Source of the DNA: an uncultured Collinsella sp.
Lineage (GTDB): Bacteria; Actinomycetota; Coriobacteriia; Coriobacteriales; Coriobacteriaceae
Length of the DNA stretch: 64,000 bases
Assembly: GCA_902494035.1 (NCBI GenBank)
Contig: CABURV010000001.1
Span: 1 to 64,000 of the forward strand
Direction: 5' to 3'
In this document: positions 8,154 to 16,402 of the stretch, piece by piece
Position numbering within the stretch: the stretch's first letter is position 1
Layout: each line of letters starts with the position of its first letter
Position numbers and translations under genes: made by a program
Notes under the pieces: generated by a model
Told to the model about the DNA's origin: nothing
What the model saw: only the letters and a program-made list of their open reading frames with translations
Database searches by the model: none

Positions 8154-9239
8154 ATGGCGCACGATGTAGTCCTGATTCCCGGTGACGGTATCGGTCCCGA
8201 GATTACGCAGGCCATGCGCCGCGTGGTCGAGGCCACCGGTGTCCAGATCAACTGGAACGTCCAGGAGGCCGGTGCCGGCGTCATGGACGAGTTTGGCACG
8301 CCGCTGCCCCAGCACGTGCTCGATGCGATCGCCGAGACCAAGGTTGCCATCAAGGGCCCCATCACCACGCCGGTCGGCACGGGTTTCCGCAGCGTCAACG
8401 TGGCCCTGCGCAAGCATTTCGACCTGTACGCCTGCGTGCGCCCCTGCCTGTCGCAGCCGGGCGACGGATCGCGTTTCCGCGACGTCGACCTGGTCATCGT
8501 GCGCGAGAACACCGAGGACCTCTACGCCGGGATCGAGTTCGATGAGGGCGCTGCCGAGGTCGAGGAGCTCTCACAGCTTGTCGAGCGCTCGGGTCAGAAG
8601 ACCTTCGCCGCCGATTCCGCCATCTCAATTAAGCCCATCTCCATCGCCAAGAGCCGCCGCATTGTGGAGTACGCCTTTGAGTACGCCCGCCGTTGCGGCC
8701 GCAAAAAGGTGACGGCCGTACACAAGGCAAACATCATGAAAGCGACTGACGGCCTGTTCCTGCGCGTTGCGCGCGAGGTGGCCGCCAACTATCCCGAAAT
8801 CGAGTTCAACGACAAGATCGTCGACGCCACCTGCATGGGTCTGGTCCAGAACCCCAACGACTTCGATGTCCTGGTGCTGCCCAACCTGTACGGCGACATC
8901 GTGAGCGACCTGTGCGCCGGCCTGGTGGGCGGCTTAGGCATGGCCCCCGGCTCCAACATCGGTGCCGACTGCGCCATCTTCGAGGCAACGCACGGCTCTG
9001 CGCCCGATATCGCTGGTCAGGATATCGCCAACCCCACGGCCGAGATTCTCTCTGCTGCGATGATGCTCGATCACCTGGGCGAGAACGACGCTGCCAATCG
9101 CATTCGCGCCGCCGTCTCTGCCACGCTCGACGAGGGCGAGCAGGTTACCGGTGACGTGCGTCGTGCCCAGACCGGCTCCGTCGAGGGGGCCGTGGGCACG
9201 CAGGCCTTTGCCGATGCCGTTATCGCGCACCTGGCCTAA
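8154..9239 (+). CDS. icd: Isocitrate/isopropylmalate dehydrogenase family, probably NAD-isocitrate dehydrogenase
   Basis: This 361-residue enzyme has the family start [13 protein letters not shown], the substrate loop [19 protein letters not shown] typical of isocitrate rather than isopropylmalate dehydrogenases, [14 protein letters not shown], and the metal/cofactor region [16 protein letters not shown] with [12 protein letters not shown]. It would oxidise isocitrate to 2-oxoglutarate in the cytoplasm, supplying glutamate precursor in an organism likely to have a partial TCA route. Homoisocitrate or tartrate dehydrogenase activity cannot be excluded. No leucine or lysine genes are adjacent. 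It is the last gene of the run starting at 5920. Confidence 0.85.
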   Translation: MAHDVVLIPGDGIGPEITQAMRRVVEATGVQINWNVQEAGAGVMDEFGTPLPQHVLDAIAETKVAIKGPITTPVGTGFRSVNVALRKHFDLYACVRPCLSQPGDGSRFRDVDLVIVRENTEDLYAGIEFDEGAAEVEELSQLVERSGQKTFAADSAISIKPISIAKSRRIVEYAFEYARRCGRKKVTAVHKANIMKATDGLFLRVAREVAANYPEIEFNDKIVDATCMGLVQNPNDFDVLVLPNLYGDIVSDLCAGLVGGLGMAPGSNIGADCAIFEATHGSAPDIAGQDIANPTAEILSAAMMLDHLGENDAANRIRAAVSATLDEGEQVTGDVRRAQTGSVEGAVGTQAFADAVIAHLA

Positions 9240-9299
9240 GGTAGGCACGTTGCAAACGCCTAAATTGTACTTAAGTGTTTGCGTATAACCTAAGAATCA

Positions 9300-9326
9300 A
9301 TACGCCCGGCGCTCTGTCGGGCGTAT
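9300..9326 (+). terminator. Hairpin after icd, weak terminator
   Basis: ATACGCCCG (9300-9308) pairs with CGGGCGTAT (9318-9326). Only CCTATT follows, so termination would be partial. GCAAAC...GTTTGC (about 9251-9282) forms another small dyad just upstream. Confidence 0.5.
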
Positions 9327-9365
9327 CCTATTGAGGACTATGTTTCCTAACAAGGAGTAACCGAT

Positions 9366-10460
9366 ATGGGTCTGATTCAAAAGAAGGACGAGAAGGACGA
9401 GATCGACGGTATCCAGATCATCGAGCGCGGCGAAGGCCCCGACGGTGACGAGGACGAGAAGATCGACCTGGTCGCCGGTACGTCTGCCGAGCACATTGCT
9501 GCCGGTACGACGGCCGAGGAGGAGGACGCCCGTCTGGAGGCTCAGATTGCCGTGGATGCCGCTGACGAGAATCTGATGCCCGAGGCCCAGGATGAGGACG
9601 ACGATATCCTGGGTTCCGATGAAGACGATCGCGTATCCAAGCACAAGAAGACGATGATTGCCGCCTTTGTGGTTGCAGTCGTGATCGCTGCGGTGGTCGG
9701 CTTCTTTATCGGCAATGGCGGCTTTGGCGGCAAGGGTGTCGGCTCGGCGACCCTGACCGAGGACCAGCTCGATTCGACCGTGGCAAGCTATAGCTACAAC
9801 GGCAAGAAGAGTGATATCACCGCGCGCGAGGCCATCGAGAGCCAGTACAGCCTCGATACCGTCAAGAATAGTGATGGCAACTACACCGCTCCTTCTGCCG
9901 ACGTCATCCTGTCCTACGTGCGCAACAAGATCCTGCTCGATGCTGCCGAGGACGAGGGCATTACCGTCTCTTCTAAGGAGATGAAGCAGTACGCCGAGGA
10001 TTCCATCGGCACTTCGGACTACAAGACCATGGCCACGCAGTATGGCGTGTCCAAGGACCAGGCCAAGCAGATCGTCCGCCAGTCCGCGACGCTGCAGAAG
10101 CTCTACAAGAAGAAGGTGGGTGATAGCTCCGCAAGCATGCCGACCGCTCCGACCGAGCCTTCTGACGGCAACGAGGAGACCGCGAGCAAGGATTACGCCG
10201 ACTACATCATCAACCTTGCGGGCGATGAGTGGGATAGCTCGAAGGGTACCTGGAAGGACGAGAACGGCACCTACGCTAAGGCCTTTGCCGACGATGCCTT
10301 TACGGCCGATAGCGCTACCTATAAGCAGGCCATGACCGCCTACTACACTGCTTACCAGCAGTACTCTTCGCAGGCTTCGAGCGCCAGCTCCAAGTGGACC
10401 GAGTATGCTAACGGCCTCTACGCCAAGGCCAACATCAGCATCTACGGCCTGTTTGCGTAA
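9366..10460 (+). CDS. Membrane-anchored protein with SurA/foldase-like extracellular domain
   Basis: This 364-residue protein has a long acidic cytoplasmic N-terminus (residues 1-90), a single transmembrane helix (about 97-118, MIAAFVVAVVIAAVVGFFIG) and an extracellular helical domain. That domain includes AREAIESQYSLDTV, SADVILSYVRNKILLDAAEDEGITVSSKEMKQYAED and YGVSKDQAKQIVRQSATLQKLYKKKV, which resembles the SurA N-terminal chaperone domain. No PPIase (rotamase) domain is present. It may be a surface chaperone or adhesin-like anchor. A strong terminator follows. Confidence 0.65.
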   Translation: MGLIQKKDEKDEIDGIQIIERGEGPDGDEDEKIDLVAGTSAEHIAAGTTAEEEDARLEAQIAVDAADENLMPEAQDEDDDILGSDEDDRVSKHKKTMIAAFVVAVVIAAVVGFFIGNGGFGGKGVGSATLTEDQLDSTVASYSYNGKKSDITAREAIESQYSLDTVKNSDGNYTAPSADVILSYVRNKILLDAAEDEGITVSSKEMKQYAEDSIGTSDYKTMATQYGVSKDQAKQIVRQSATLQKLYKKKVGDSSASMPTAPTEPSDGNEETASKDYADYIINLAGDEWDSSKGTWKDENGTYAKAFADDAFTADSATYKQAMTAYYTAYQQYSSQASSASSKWTEYANGLYAKANISIYGLFA

Positions 10461-10502
10461 AGAGTCGCACGGCTCATCGAGCATCTAGCCGATAGACAGC
10501 AG

Positions 10503-10541
10503 AAAGTCCGCCAGTACGGAAGTCGTTCTGGCGGACTTTTT
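10503..10541 (+). terminator. Strong rho-independent terminator
   Basis: AAAGTCCGCCAG (10503-10514) is perfectly complementary to CTGGCGGACTTT (10528-10539), followed by a T-run. It ends the gene at 9366-10460 and faces the convergent xre gene. Confidence 0.9.
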
Positions 10542-10574
10542 GCGTTGAGGGCGTGATTGGCGGCTTAATTATGG

Positions 10575-10814
10575 CTATTCATCTTTAAGTCCAAAAAGGT
10601 TATCGGCTTCATCGTCAGGCATATATTCCAGTACATCGCCCGGTTGGCAGTCGAGTGCCCGGCATATCGCGTCAAGAGTTGAAAAACGTATGGCAGAAAC
10701 CTTGCCCGTCTTAATGCGTGACATATTGACCTGGGAGATGCCCACGCGTCCCGCAAGCTCTTTGGATGAGATCTTGCGTTCGGCGAGCATGCGGTCAAGC
10801 CGCAGAATAATCAT
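10575..10814 (-). CDS. Small XRE/Cro-type DNA-binding protein
   Basis: This 79-residue protein is one helix-turn-helix domain: LAGRVGISQVNMSRIKTGKVSAIRFSTLDAICRALDCQPGDVLEY. That layout is the compact Cro/C1 type usually partnered with DUF2975 membrane proteins. Its gene starts 9 bp after the stop of the DUF2975-like gene upstream, behind a run of G residues, so the two form an operon. Role in regulation of the pair or a neighbouring stress or membrane gene is inferred. Confidence 0.85.
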   Translation of the reverse strand: MIILRLDRMLAERKISSKELAGRVGISQVNMSRIKTGKVSAIRFSTLDAICRALDCQPGDVLEYMPDDEADNLFGLKDE

Positions 10815-10823
10815 GGATTCCCC

Positions 10824-11462
10824 CTAGAGCAACTCGTCATCTTGTTTTTGCAGGATATACCCGTAGCGGAAGATGCTGGCAATCAGGCAAATAATCAGGC
10901 CCGCAAAGAGCATGGAGGGCTCGAATAACTGGCCGGCGAACGCATCCGTAAAGCTGCCGCCAAATCCTGAGAGTATCATTCCCGTGATTACGGCACCAAG
11001 AAGCCTCACGGCAACGCCGCCGATAAGGAATAAATGTCCTACTCGACGAAGTGTCTGGTTACATTCAAGGTCAAAGGGCCTGCCTTCCTTTTCAATGTTT
11101 AAGAAAAGCCTGCGCACGCTTAGCGCGATGGTAAGCGCGAGGCATGTCATCAAGAGGCTCCCTATGGCAGTGTGACCATCGTGTGCGACGAGCATAAGTG
11201 GGGTCTGCGCATCGGTACCGACGATAGCCAGGCACGGCCCTTCGCCGCCTTGAAGTTCTACGGATTGGAGACACGACCCTTGGGAGAGGCTAGGCAATAC
11301 GAGTAGAAGGTCAATCGCAATGACTGCGAGAAGTCCCAGAGCGAGCGCCACGGTGGTGCAGATTGTGGCCCATTTGCAGATGCGAGTGAGCTTCCTCAGA
11401 TCGGCTATTGCCTGTTCACGGTCGATGGCTTCATTCGATTTGGATACGTTCCAGCGGATCAT
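10824..11462 (-). CDS. DUF2975-like membrane protein
   Basis: This 212-residue protein has four hydrophobic segments: about residues 32-55 (ATICTTVALALGLLAVIAID), 100-120, 145-168 and 180-200. The motif PFDLECNQTLRRVGHLFLIGG is typical of DUF2975 proteins. The ATG at 11462 is preferred because GGAGGAGCT directly precedes it; an upstream in-frame start at 11477 is possible. Function is unknown; pairing with a small XRE regulator is characteristic of the family. Confidence 0.8.
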   Translation of the reverse strand: MIRWNVSKSNEAIDREQAIADLRKLTRICKWATICTTVALALGLLAVIAIDLLLVLPSLSQGSCLQSVELQGGEGPCLAIVGTDAQTPLMLVAHDGHTAIGSLLMTCLALTIALSVRRLFLNIEKEGRPFDLECNQTLRRVGHLFLIGGVAVRLLGAVITGMILSGFGGSFTDAFAGQLFEPSMLFAGLIICLIASIFRYGYILQKQDDELL

Positions 11463-12165
11463 AGCTCCTCCAACCAATGTCTTGGATGATACTTGTATAT
11501 CATATCATATTTAATGATAAACGATAAACAATTACAGATTAGAGTAAGTAATGTTTGTGAGACGAATAGCGAGAGCTATGGCTCATTTTGGGTGTCGGAG
11601 TTTGGCGCGCGGGGGATGAGGACAAATGTCAAAACTTCCCTTGATCGCGCAAGCGCTCCATTGTGTTTCCCTAATTCATCTGGGAAAACGACTGCAAACG
11701 ATTGCAAGTAACCGGTGAACGGTCGAAAACTACCGTTCACCGATAATCTCAAAACTGGTTCTAACTGGTATTAAGTCAAAAAGACCAATTCACATATCTT
11801 CACAATGACCTGCATTTTTTCTACACGCTATTTTTAGCCGCCCTGCGTTGTTTAGACACAGGAAAAGATCCGATCTTTTGCCAAAGCATTTCGGAACGGT
11901 TTCAAAACCGCAGGTAGAAGTGTTAACGACCGGTAAACGGTCGATTTATCACCGTGAACGGTGCAAAAACGTTTTACCGTATGAATCAACGGAAGCGGCC
12001 TATTCTGGGGTGATATAGTGACAACAACACGTCACGTGGTTACTACCAGTTTAGAAACCACTGGTCTTCAAAGTACGCTTTCTAAGAAGCTTTAAGGGCG
12101 AGCGCCCGCTGGCTTCCGAAAATCATCGGACTCAGATCGTACACACCTTCGGAAGGGAAATTTGA
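11463..12165. promoter_or_regulatory. Long control region of the amino-sugar PTS operon
   Basis: This 700-bp gene-free stretch is AT-rich near 11490-11530 (promoter side of the DUF2975 gene) and carries several operator-like sites. CGGTGAACGGT lies at 11713-11723, its inverse ACCGTTCACCG at 11732-11742, CGGTAAACGGT at 11931-11941 and the palindrome ACCGTGAACGGT at 11951-11962. TGGTTACTACCA at 12037-12048 is identical to a site in front of agaS (16329-16340) and has the TGGT-N4-ACCA form of NagR/DasR-type GntR operators. A possible -10 (TATAGT) is at 12014-12019. AAACCGCAGGTA occurs near 11906. Confidence 0.6.
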
Positions 12166-12609
12166 ATGGTTGGCTTTATTCTTACCGGTCATGGACAGTT
12201 CGCACCCGGCCTTGCAAGCGCTATCGCTATGGTTGCCGGCGACCAGCCCGCTTTTACCGTCGTTCCTTTTGAGGGCGACCAGGCTGCTTCCTACGGTGAG
12301 GATCTCCGCGCCGCTATTACCGCCATGCGCGAGGAGTGCGATGGCGTGCTCGTCTTTACCGACCTGCTTGGCGGCACCCCGTTCAACCAGTCGATGATGA
12401 TTGCCCAGGATGTCGACAATGTCGAGGTTCTGACCGGCACTAACCTTCCCATGGTTATTGAGCTTCTGTTCCTCCGCGGCAACGCCACGCTCGCCGAGCT
12501 TGGCGAGCAGGCCGTGACCGTTGGCCAGACGGGCATCACCGCCCAGACGGTCGCATCCGTTGCCGGCTCCGACGAAGAGGATATCTTCGGCGACGAGGAC
12601 GGCATCTAA
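12166..12609 (+). CDS. agaF: PTS mannose-family EIIA component
   Basis: This 147-residue cytoplasmic protein begins VGFILTGHGQFAPGLASAI; His9 in the TGHG motif is the phosphorylation site taking phosphate from HPr. FTDLLGGTPFNQS and LTGTNLPMVIELL are further EIIA-Man landmarks. An acidic tail (DEEDIFGDEDGI) is unusual but short. It is the first gene of the PTS operon, and its TAA overlaps the ATG of the YajC-like gene. With AgaS and NagA downstream, the likely substrate is N-acetylgalactosamine or galactosamine; the symbol reflects this inference. Confidence 0.88.
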   Translation: MVGFILTGHGQFAPGLASAIAMVAGDQPAFTVVPFEGDQAASYGEDLRAAITAMREECDGVLVFTDLLGGTPFNQSMMIAQDVDNVEVLTGTNLPMVIELLFLRGNATLAELGEQAVTVGQTGITAQTVASVAGSDEEDIFGDEDGI

Positions 12610-12890
12610 TGGCCGATTTCGGAGCCAACGTCCTGAGCTCCTCGGTCGCCCTTTTAGGCCTGCTTGCCATCATGGGCTTGATTTACACCATCTGGTCGCA
12701 AATCAACATGAAGAAGAAGCAAAAGTACTTCAAGGAGCTGCACACCGAGCTCAAGCCGGGTCAGGAGGTTCTTTTCGCCGGCGGTATCTACGGAACCGTC
12801 AAAGGCATCGAAGGCGAGAAGGTCCAGATCAAAGTCCGATCCGGAGCCGTCGTAGATGTTTCGCGTTACGCGATTCAGGAGATCAAGTAA
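12609..12890 (+). CDS. YajC-like protein embedded in the PTS operon
   Basis: This 93-residue protein has one N-terminal transmembrane helix (residues 8-28, NVLSSSVALLGLLAIMGLIY), a basic segment KKKQKYFKELHTELKPGQEVLFAGGIYGTV and a small beta domain ending DVSRYAIQEI, the layout of YajC, the Sec-associated subunit. It overlaps agaF by one base (TAATG). Known parallel: a yajC-like gene also sits in the streptococcal hyaluronate/chondroitin PTS locus. That suggests a PTS-assembly role, not general secretion. Confidence 0.85.
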   Translation: MADFGANVLSSSVALLGLLAIMGLIYTIWSQINMKKKQKYFKELHTELKPGQEVLFAGGIYGTVKGIEGEKVQIKVRSGAVVDVSRYAIQEIK

Positions 12891-12926
12891 CTGTCGTCAG
12901 CAAATAACGAAAGGAAGCTGATCAAC

Positions 12927-13409
12927 ATGGCAGAACCCAACATTCTTCTTACCCGCATCGATAACCGACTAGTTCATGGTCAGGTTGCCACCCAGTGGAA
13001 CTCCACTCTGGGCTCCAACCTCATCCTCGTCGCCAACGACGACGTGGCGACCAACACCATGCGCCAGAACCTCATGAAGATGGCCGCTCCCGCCGGCGTC
13101 GCTACGCGTTTCTTCTCTCTGCAGAAGACCATCGACGTCATTGGCAAGGCGAGCCCGCGCCAGAAGATCTTCATCGTGGCCGAAACACCGGAAGACGTGC
13201 TTACGCTCGTCAAGGGCGGTGTGCCTATAAAGAAGGTAAACATCGGCAACATGCACATGTCGGAAGGAAAGCGCCAAGTCGCCACCTCCGTCGCAGTTAA
13301 CGACGAGGATGTCGCTGCGTTTAAAGAGCTGCAGGAATTGGGGGTGGAGTTGGAGATCAGGCGCGTTCCGAGCACGCCTGTTGAGGACACGAGCAAGCTC
13401 TTCTCGTAA
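12927..13409 (+). CDS. agaB: PTS mannose-family EIIB component
   Basis: This 160-residue protein starts ILLTRIDNRLVHGQVATQW; His17 in RLVHGQV is the phosphorylated residue that passes phosphate from EIIA to the incoming sugar. VKGGVPIKKVNIGNMHMSEGK is the second conserved block. It starts 37 bp after the YajC-like gene behind GAAAGGAAGC. An orphan paralogue at 23420 shares most of this sequence but lacks the His. Substrate inferred as galactosamine-type from context. Confidence 0.9.
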   Translation: MAEPNILLTRIDNRLVHGQVATQWNSTLGSNLILVANDDVATNTMRQNLMKMAAPAGVATRFFSLQKTIDVIGKASPRQKIFIVAETPEDVLTLVKGGVPIKKVNIGNMHMSEGKRQVATSVAVNDEDVAAFKELQELGVELEIRRVPSTPVEDTSKLFS

Positions 13410-13499
13410 TCCTCGTGATCCACGTTGTCAGGAGTGAAACCCTGACGTTCTGTACGTGATATCCAAAGTGCGTACATTCATTTTGAAAGGAGGAGCAAG

Positions 13500-14300
13500 A
13501 TGGAATACTCGATCATCCAGATCGCTCTGGTCTTCGTCGTCACGTTCATCGCGGCAATCGACCAGTTTGACTTCCTCGAGTCTCTCTATCAGCCCATCGT
13601 CACCGGCGCCGTCATCGGTCTTATCCTTGGCGACCTCAACACCGGTCTTCTCGTGGGTGGTACTTATCAGCTCATGACGATCGGCAACATGCCGATCGGA
13701 GGCGCTCAGCCGCCTAACGCCGTCATTGGCGGCATCATGGCAGCCATTCTCGCTATCGCTACGGGTCTCGAGCCCAACGCGGCAGTCGGCCTTGCCATTC
13801 CGTTCGCCCTGCTTGGTCAGCTCGGCGTTACCCTGGTCTTCACGCTTATGTCCCCGCTTATGTCCACGGCCGATAACATGGCTCACAACGCGGACACCAA
13901 GGGCATCGAGCGCCTGAACTACTTCGCCATGGCTCTGCTCGGCCTGATCTTCGCTGTCGTCGTCACCCTGTTCTTCATCGCTGGCGCTACCATTGGTCAG
14001 ACCATCGCTTCCGCCATCCCGACTTGGCTGCAGACCGGTCTGTCCGCTGCAGGCGGCATGATGCGCTTCGTCGGCTTCGCCGTCCTGCTCAAGGTTATGA
14101 TGAACCGCGATATGTGGGGCTTCTTCCTCATGGGCTTTGGCCTCGCGCTCATCACCGTTGCCAACGATTCTCTGGCAACCCCTGCTCTGCTCATCCTCGC
14201 TCTCATCGGCTTCGGCATCGCTTTCTGGGACTTCCAGCAGCAGACCGAGCTGAAGGGTGCAGCTGTTTCTGACGGAGGTGACTTCGAAGATGGCATCTAA
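13500..14300 (+). CDS. agaC: PTS mannose-family EIIC permease
   Basis: This 266-residue membrane protein has about 7-8 hydrophobic helices and the EIIC-Man landmarks FLESLYQPIVTGAVIGLILGDLNTGLLVGGTYQLM and GGAQPPNAVIGGIM (about residues 20-80). It forms the sugar channel with EIID. A strong GGAGG precedes the ATG. Its last 11 bases overlap the EIID start, so the two membrane subunits are translationally coupled. Confidence 0.9.
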   Translation: MEYSIIQIALVFVVTFIAAIDQFDFLESLYQPIVTGAVIGLILGDLNTGLLVGGTYQLMTIGNMPIGGAQPPNAVIGGIMAAILAIATGLEPNAAVGLAIPFALLGQLGVTLVFTLMSPLMSTADNMAHNADTKGIERLNYFAMALLGLIFAVVVTLFFIAGATIGQTIASAIPTWLQTGLSAAGGMMRFVGFAVLLKVMMNRDMWGFFLMGFGLALITVANDSLATPALLILALIGFGIAFWDFQQQTELKGAAVSDGGDFEDGI

Positions 14301-15372
14301 TGAGTATGTAATCCCGGAGCACTACGAGGATCTCACTCCTGCTCCGCAGCTCGACCAGAAGACCCTCAACAAGATGGCTTGGCGCTCCTGCTTCCTGCAG
14401 GCCTCGTTCAACTACGAGCGTATGCAGGCCGCTGGCTGGCTCTACTCCATCATCCCCGGTCTGGAGAAGATCCACACCAACAAGAACGACCTCGCGGCTT
14501 CCATGAGCCACAACCTGGAGTTCTTCAACACCCACCCGTTCCTTGTCACCTTTGTTATGGGCATCGTGCTTTCGCTCGAGCAGAACAAGGTTGACATCCC
14601 CACGATCCGCGCCGTCCGCGTCGCCGCAATGGGCCCGCTCGGTGGTATCGGTGACGCTCTGTTCTGGCTGACGCTCGTACCTATCACGGCCGGCATCACC
14701 TCCAACATGGCCATCAATGGCAACGCCGCTGCACCGATCATCTTCCTGGTGATCTTCAACGTCGTCCAGTTCGCTCTGCGTTTCTGGCTCATGAACTGGT
14801 CCTACAAGCTTGGCACCAGCGCTATTGACGCTCTGACCGCCAACATGCAGGCCTTCACGCGTGCCGCTTCCATCATGGGCGTCTTCGTCGTCGGTTGCCT
14901 GGTCGTCACCATGGGTGGCACCCAGATCAACCTCCAGATCCCCAACGGCACCACCCGTGGCCTTGCCCCTACTACCGTGATCGTCTCCGAGAAGGAGGCC
15001 GAGAACTTCACCGGTATGGAGGGCATCGATACCGAGACCGCTGAGGCCGGTACCATCGCCATGACCGATGAGGACGGCAACGCCCTCACCGCCGTCGATG
15101 CCGACGGCAACGAGGTCAAGTGCGGCGTCGCCGATCTGGGCAACGGCATGGAGTCCGTGACCTACGCTACCGTCACCGAGGATCCGGTCAACTTCTCTGT
15201 TGCCGACACCCTCAACACCATCGTCCCGAAGCTCGTCCCGCTTATGCTTACGCTGCTGCTTTACTACATGTTCGCTAAGCACAGCTGGACCCCGACCAAG
15301 GGCATTCTGCTGCTCTTCGTCCTCGGCATCCTGGGCGCTGGCCCGCTTGGTCTCTGGCCGAGCATCTGGTAA
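14290..15372 (+). CDS. agaD: PTS mannose-family EIID permease with a large insertion
   Basis: This 360-residue membrane subunit has EIID hallmarks: SCFLQASFNYERMQAAGWLYSIIP (residues 33-56), HNLEFFNTHPFLVTFVMG (74-91) and AAMGPLGGIGDALFW (112-126). EIID proteins are usually about 270-300 residues. Here roughly residues 211-303 form an acidic, Gly/Asp/Thr-rich hydrophilic stretch between the last membrane helices (GIDTETAEAGTIAMTDEDG). It is likely an extra loop, possibly facing outward. The ATG at 14290 has GGAGGT nine bases upstream and lies inside the EIIC gene. Confidence 0.9.
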   Translation: MASNEYVIPEHYEDLTPAPQLDQKTLNKMAWRSCFLQASFNYERMQAAGWLYSIIPGLEKIHTNKNDLAASMSHNLEFFNTHPFLVTFVMGIVLSLEQNKVDIPTIRAVRVAAMGPLGGIGDALFWLTLVPITAGITSNMAINGNAAAPIIFLVIFNVVQFALRFWLMNWSYKLGTSAIDALTANMQAFTRAASIMGVFVVGCLVVTMGGTQINLQIPNGTTRGLAPTTVIVSEKEAENFTGMEGIDTETAEAGTIAMTDEDGNALTAVDADGNEVKCGVADLGNGMESVTYATVTEDPVNFSVADTLNTIVPKLVPLMLTLLLYYMFAKHSWTPTKGILLLFVLGILGAGPLGLWPSIW

Positions 15373-15438
15373 GGCTCTAGCTTGAGGGGTGTGTCCCTAC
15401 GCGGCTCACACCCCGACCCCTTAAGCCATGTGTATGTT

Positions 15439-15474
15439 AAAAGCCGCGTGCTCGAAAGAGCGCGCGGCTTTTGT
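15439..15474 (+). terminator. Terminator after the PTS operon
   Basis: AAAAGCCGCGTGCTC pairs with GAGCGCGCGGCTTTT with one mismatch around a GAAA tetraloop, followed by GTTTTC. A second hairpin, GGGGTGTG...CACACCCC, lies between the EIID stop and this site. Confidence 0.85.
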
Positions 15475-15556
15475 TTTCTTGTTGATTCGGGTGTGGCAGA
15501 CAGATAATGCTAAACACCCAAGGTAGTAGCCGAGTTTGAGAAAATGGGAGGATAGG

Positions 15557-16288
15557 ATGGCGATCGGAGCGCGTAAGCAACCGCTGTACGATCAGCTGGT
15601 CGATATTCTGACCGAAAAGATTGACCATGAATATCGCGCCGGTGACATGATTCCTTCCGAGCGCGAACTATCGGAGCGCTATGGTCTCTCGCGCACTACG
15701 GTACGCCTGGCTCTGCAGGAACTGGAGCGTTTAGGACTGGTGGTTCGGCAGCACGGTCGCGGTACCTTTGTGACCGACCGTTCGGCAAAGGCAACCAATC
15801 TTATGCAGTCCTACAGCTTTACCGAGCAGATGCGCGCGATGGGTCGAGAACCCGAGACCACGATTCTCGATTTTTGCGAGATGGAGGCCGATAAGAATCT
15901 GGCTGAGCATATGGGATTGCGTATCGGTGATCGCATTTTTAAGCTCAAGCGTCTTCGTTCTGCCGACAACATGCCCATGATGGTCGAACGCAGCTATCTA
16001 CCGGTTCGTCAATTTCTATCCCTAAAGCGACCACTGCTAGAGCGTAAGCCGCTTTACGATGTGATTGAGCAGGACTTTCAGCAAAAGATTCGCGTGGCCG
16101 AAGAGGAGTTCTATGCGAGCATAGCCCGTCCCACCGATGCCCACCTTTTGGGAATTGTCGAGGGCTCGCCTGTGCTCGATTTGGTCAGGACTACGTATAA
16201 CGAGTCAAACGAGGTAGTGGAGTACACACTCTCGGTTGCTCGTGCCGATCAGTTTAAATACAAGGTTTACCACCAGCGCAGCAACTAG
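15557..16288 (+). CDS. GntR/HutC-family regulator of the amino-sugar locus
   Basis: This 243-residue protein has an N-terminal winged helix-turn-helix (residues 8-75; [40 protein letters not shown]) and a C-terminal UTRA effector domain ending NEVVEYTLSVARADQFKYKV. UTRA regulators such as NagR/DasR sense phosphorylated amino sugars. Its neighbours agaS, nagA and the PTS fit that role, and the identical TGGTTACTACCA sites at 12037 and 16329 are the likely operators. ATG 15557 follows GGGAGGATAGG. Confidence 0.88.
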   Translation: MAIGARKQPLYDQLVDILTEKIDHEYRAGDMIPSERELSERYGLSRTTVRLALQELERLGLVVRQHGRGTFVTDRSAKATNLMQSYSFTEQMRAMGREPETTILDFCEMEADKNLAEHMGLRIGDRIFKLKRLRSADNMPMMVERSYLPVRQFLSLKRPLLERKPLYDVIEQDFQQKIRVAEEEFYASIARPTDAHLLGIVEGSPVLDLVRTTYNESNEVVEYTLSVARADQFKYKVYHQRSN

Positions 16289-16328
16289 TGTTTGCATCGT
16301 TTCCATATGGTGATTCTTTGCATTTAAC

Positions 16329-16363
16329 TGGTTACTACCAGATAACCAACCGAAGTGTATAAT
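16329..16363 (+). promoter_or_regulatory. agaS promoter with GntR-type operator
   Basis: TGGTTACTACCA (16329-16340) is a TGGT-N4-ACCA palindrome identical to 12037-12048. A TATAAT box lies at 16358-16363, so the operator covers the -35 region, consistent with repression. A further GGTTATC-like half-site follows at 16341-16347. Confidence 0.65.
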
Positions 16364-16402
16364 TGCACGTCAGAGGATTACTTCTAGAGAGAGGTATTAG
16401 AA

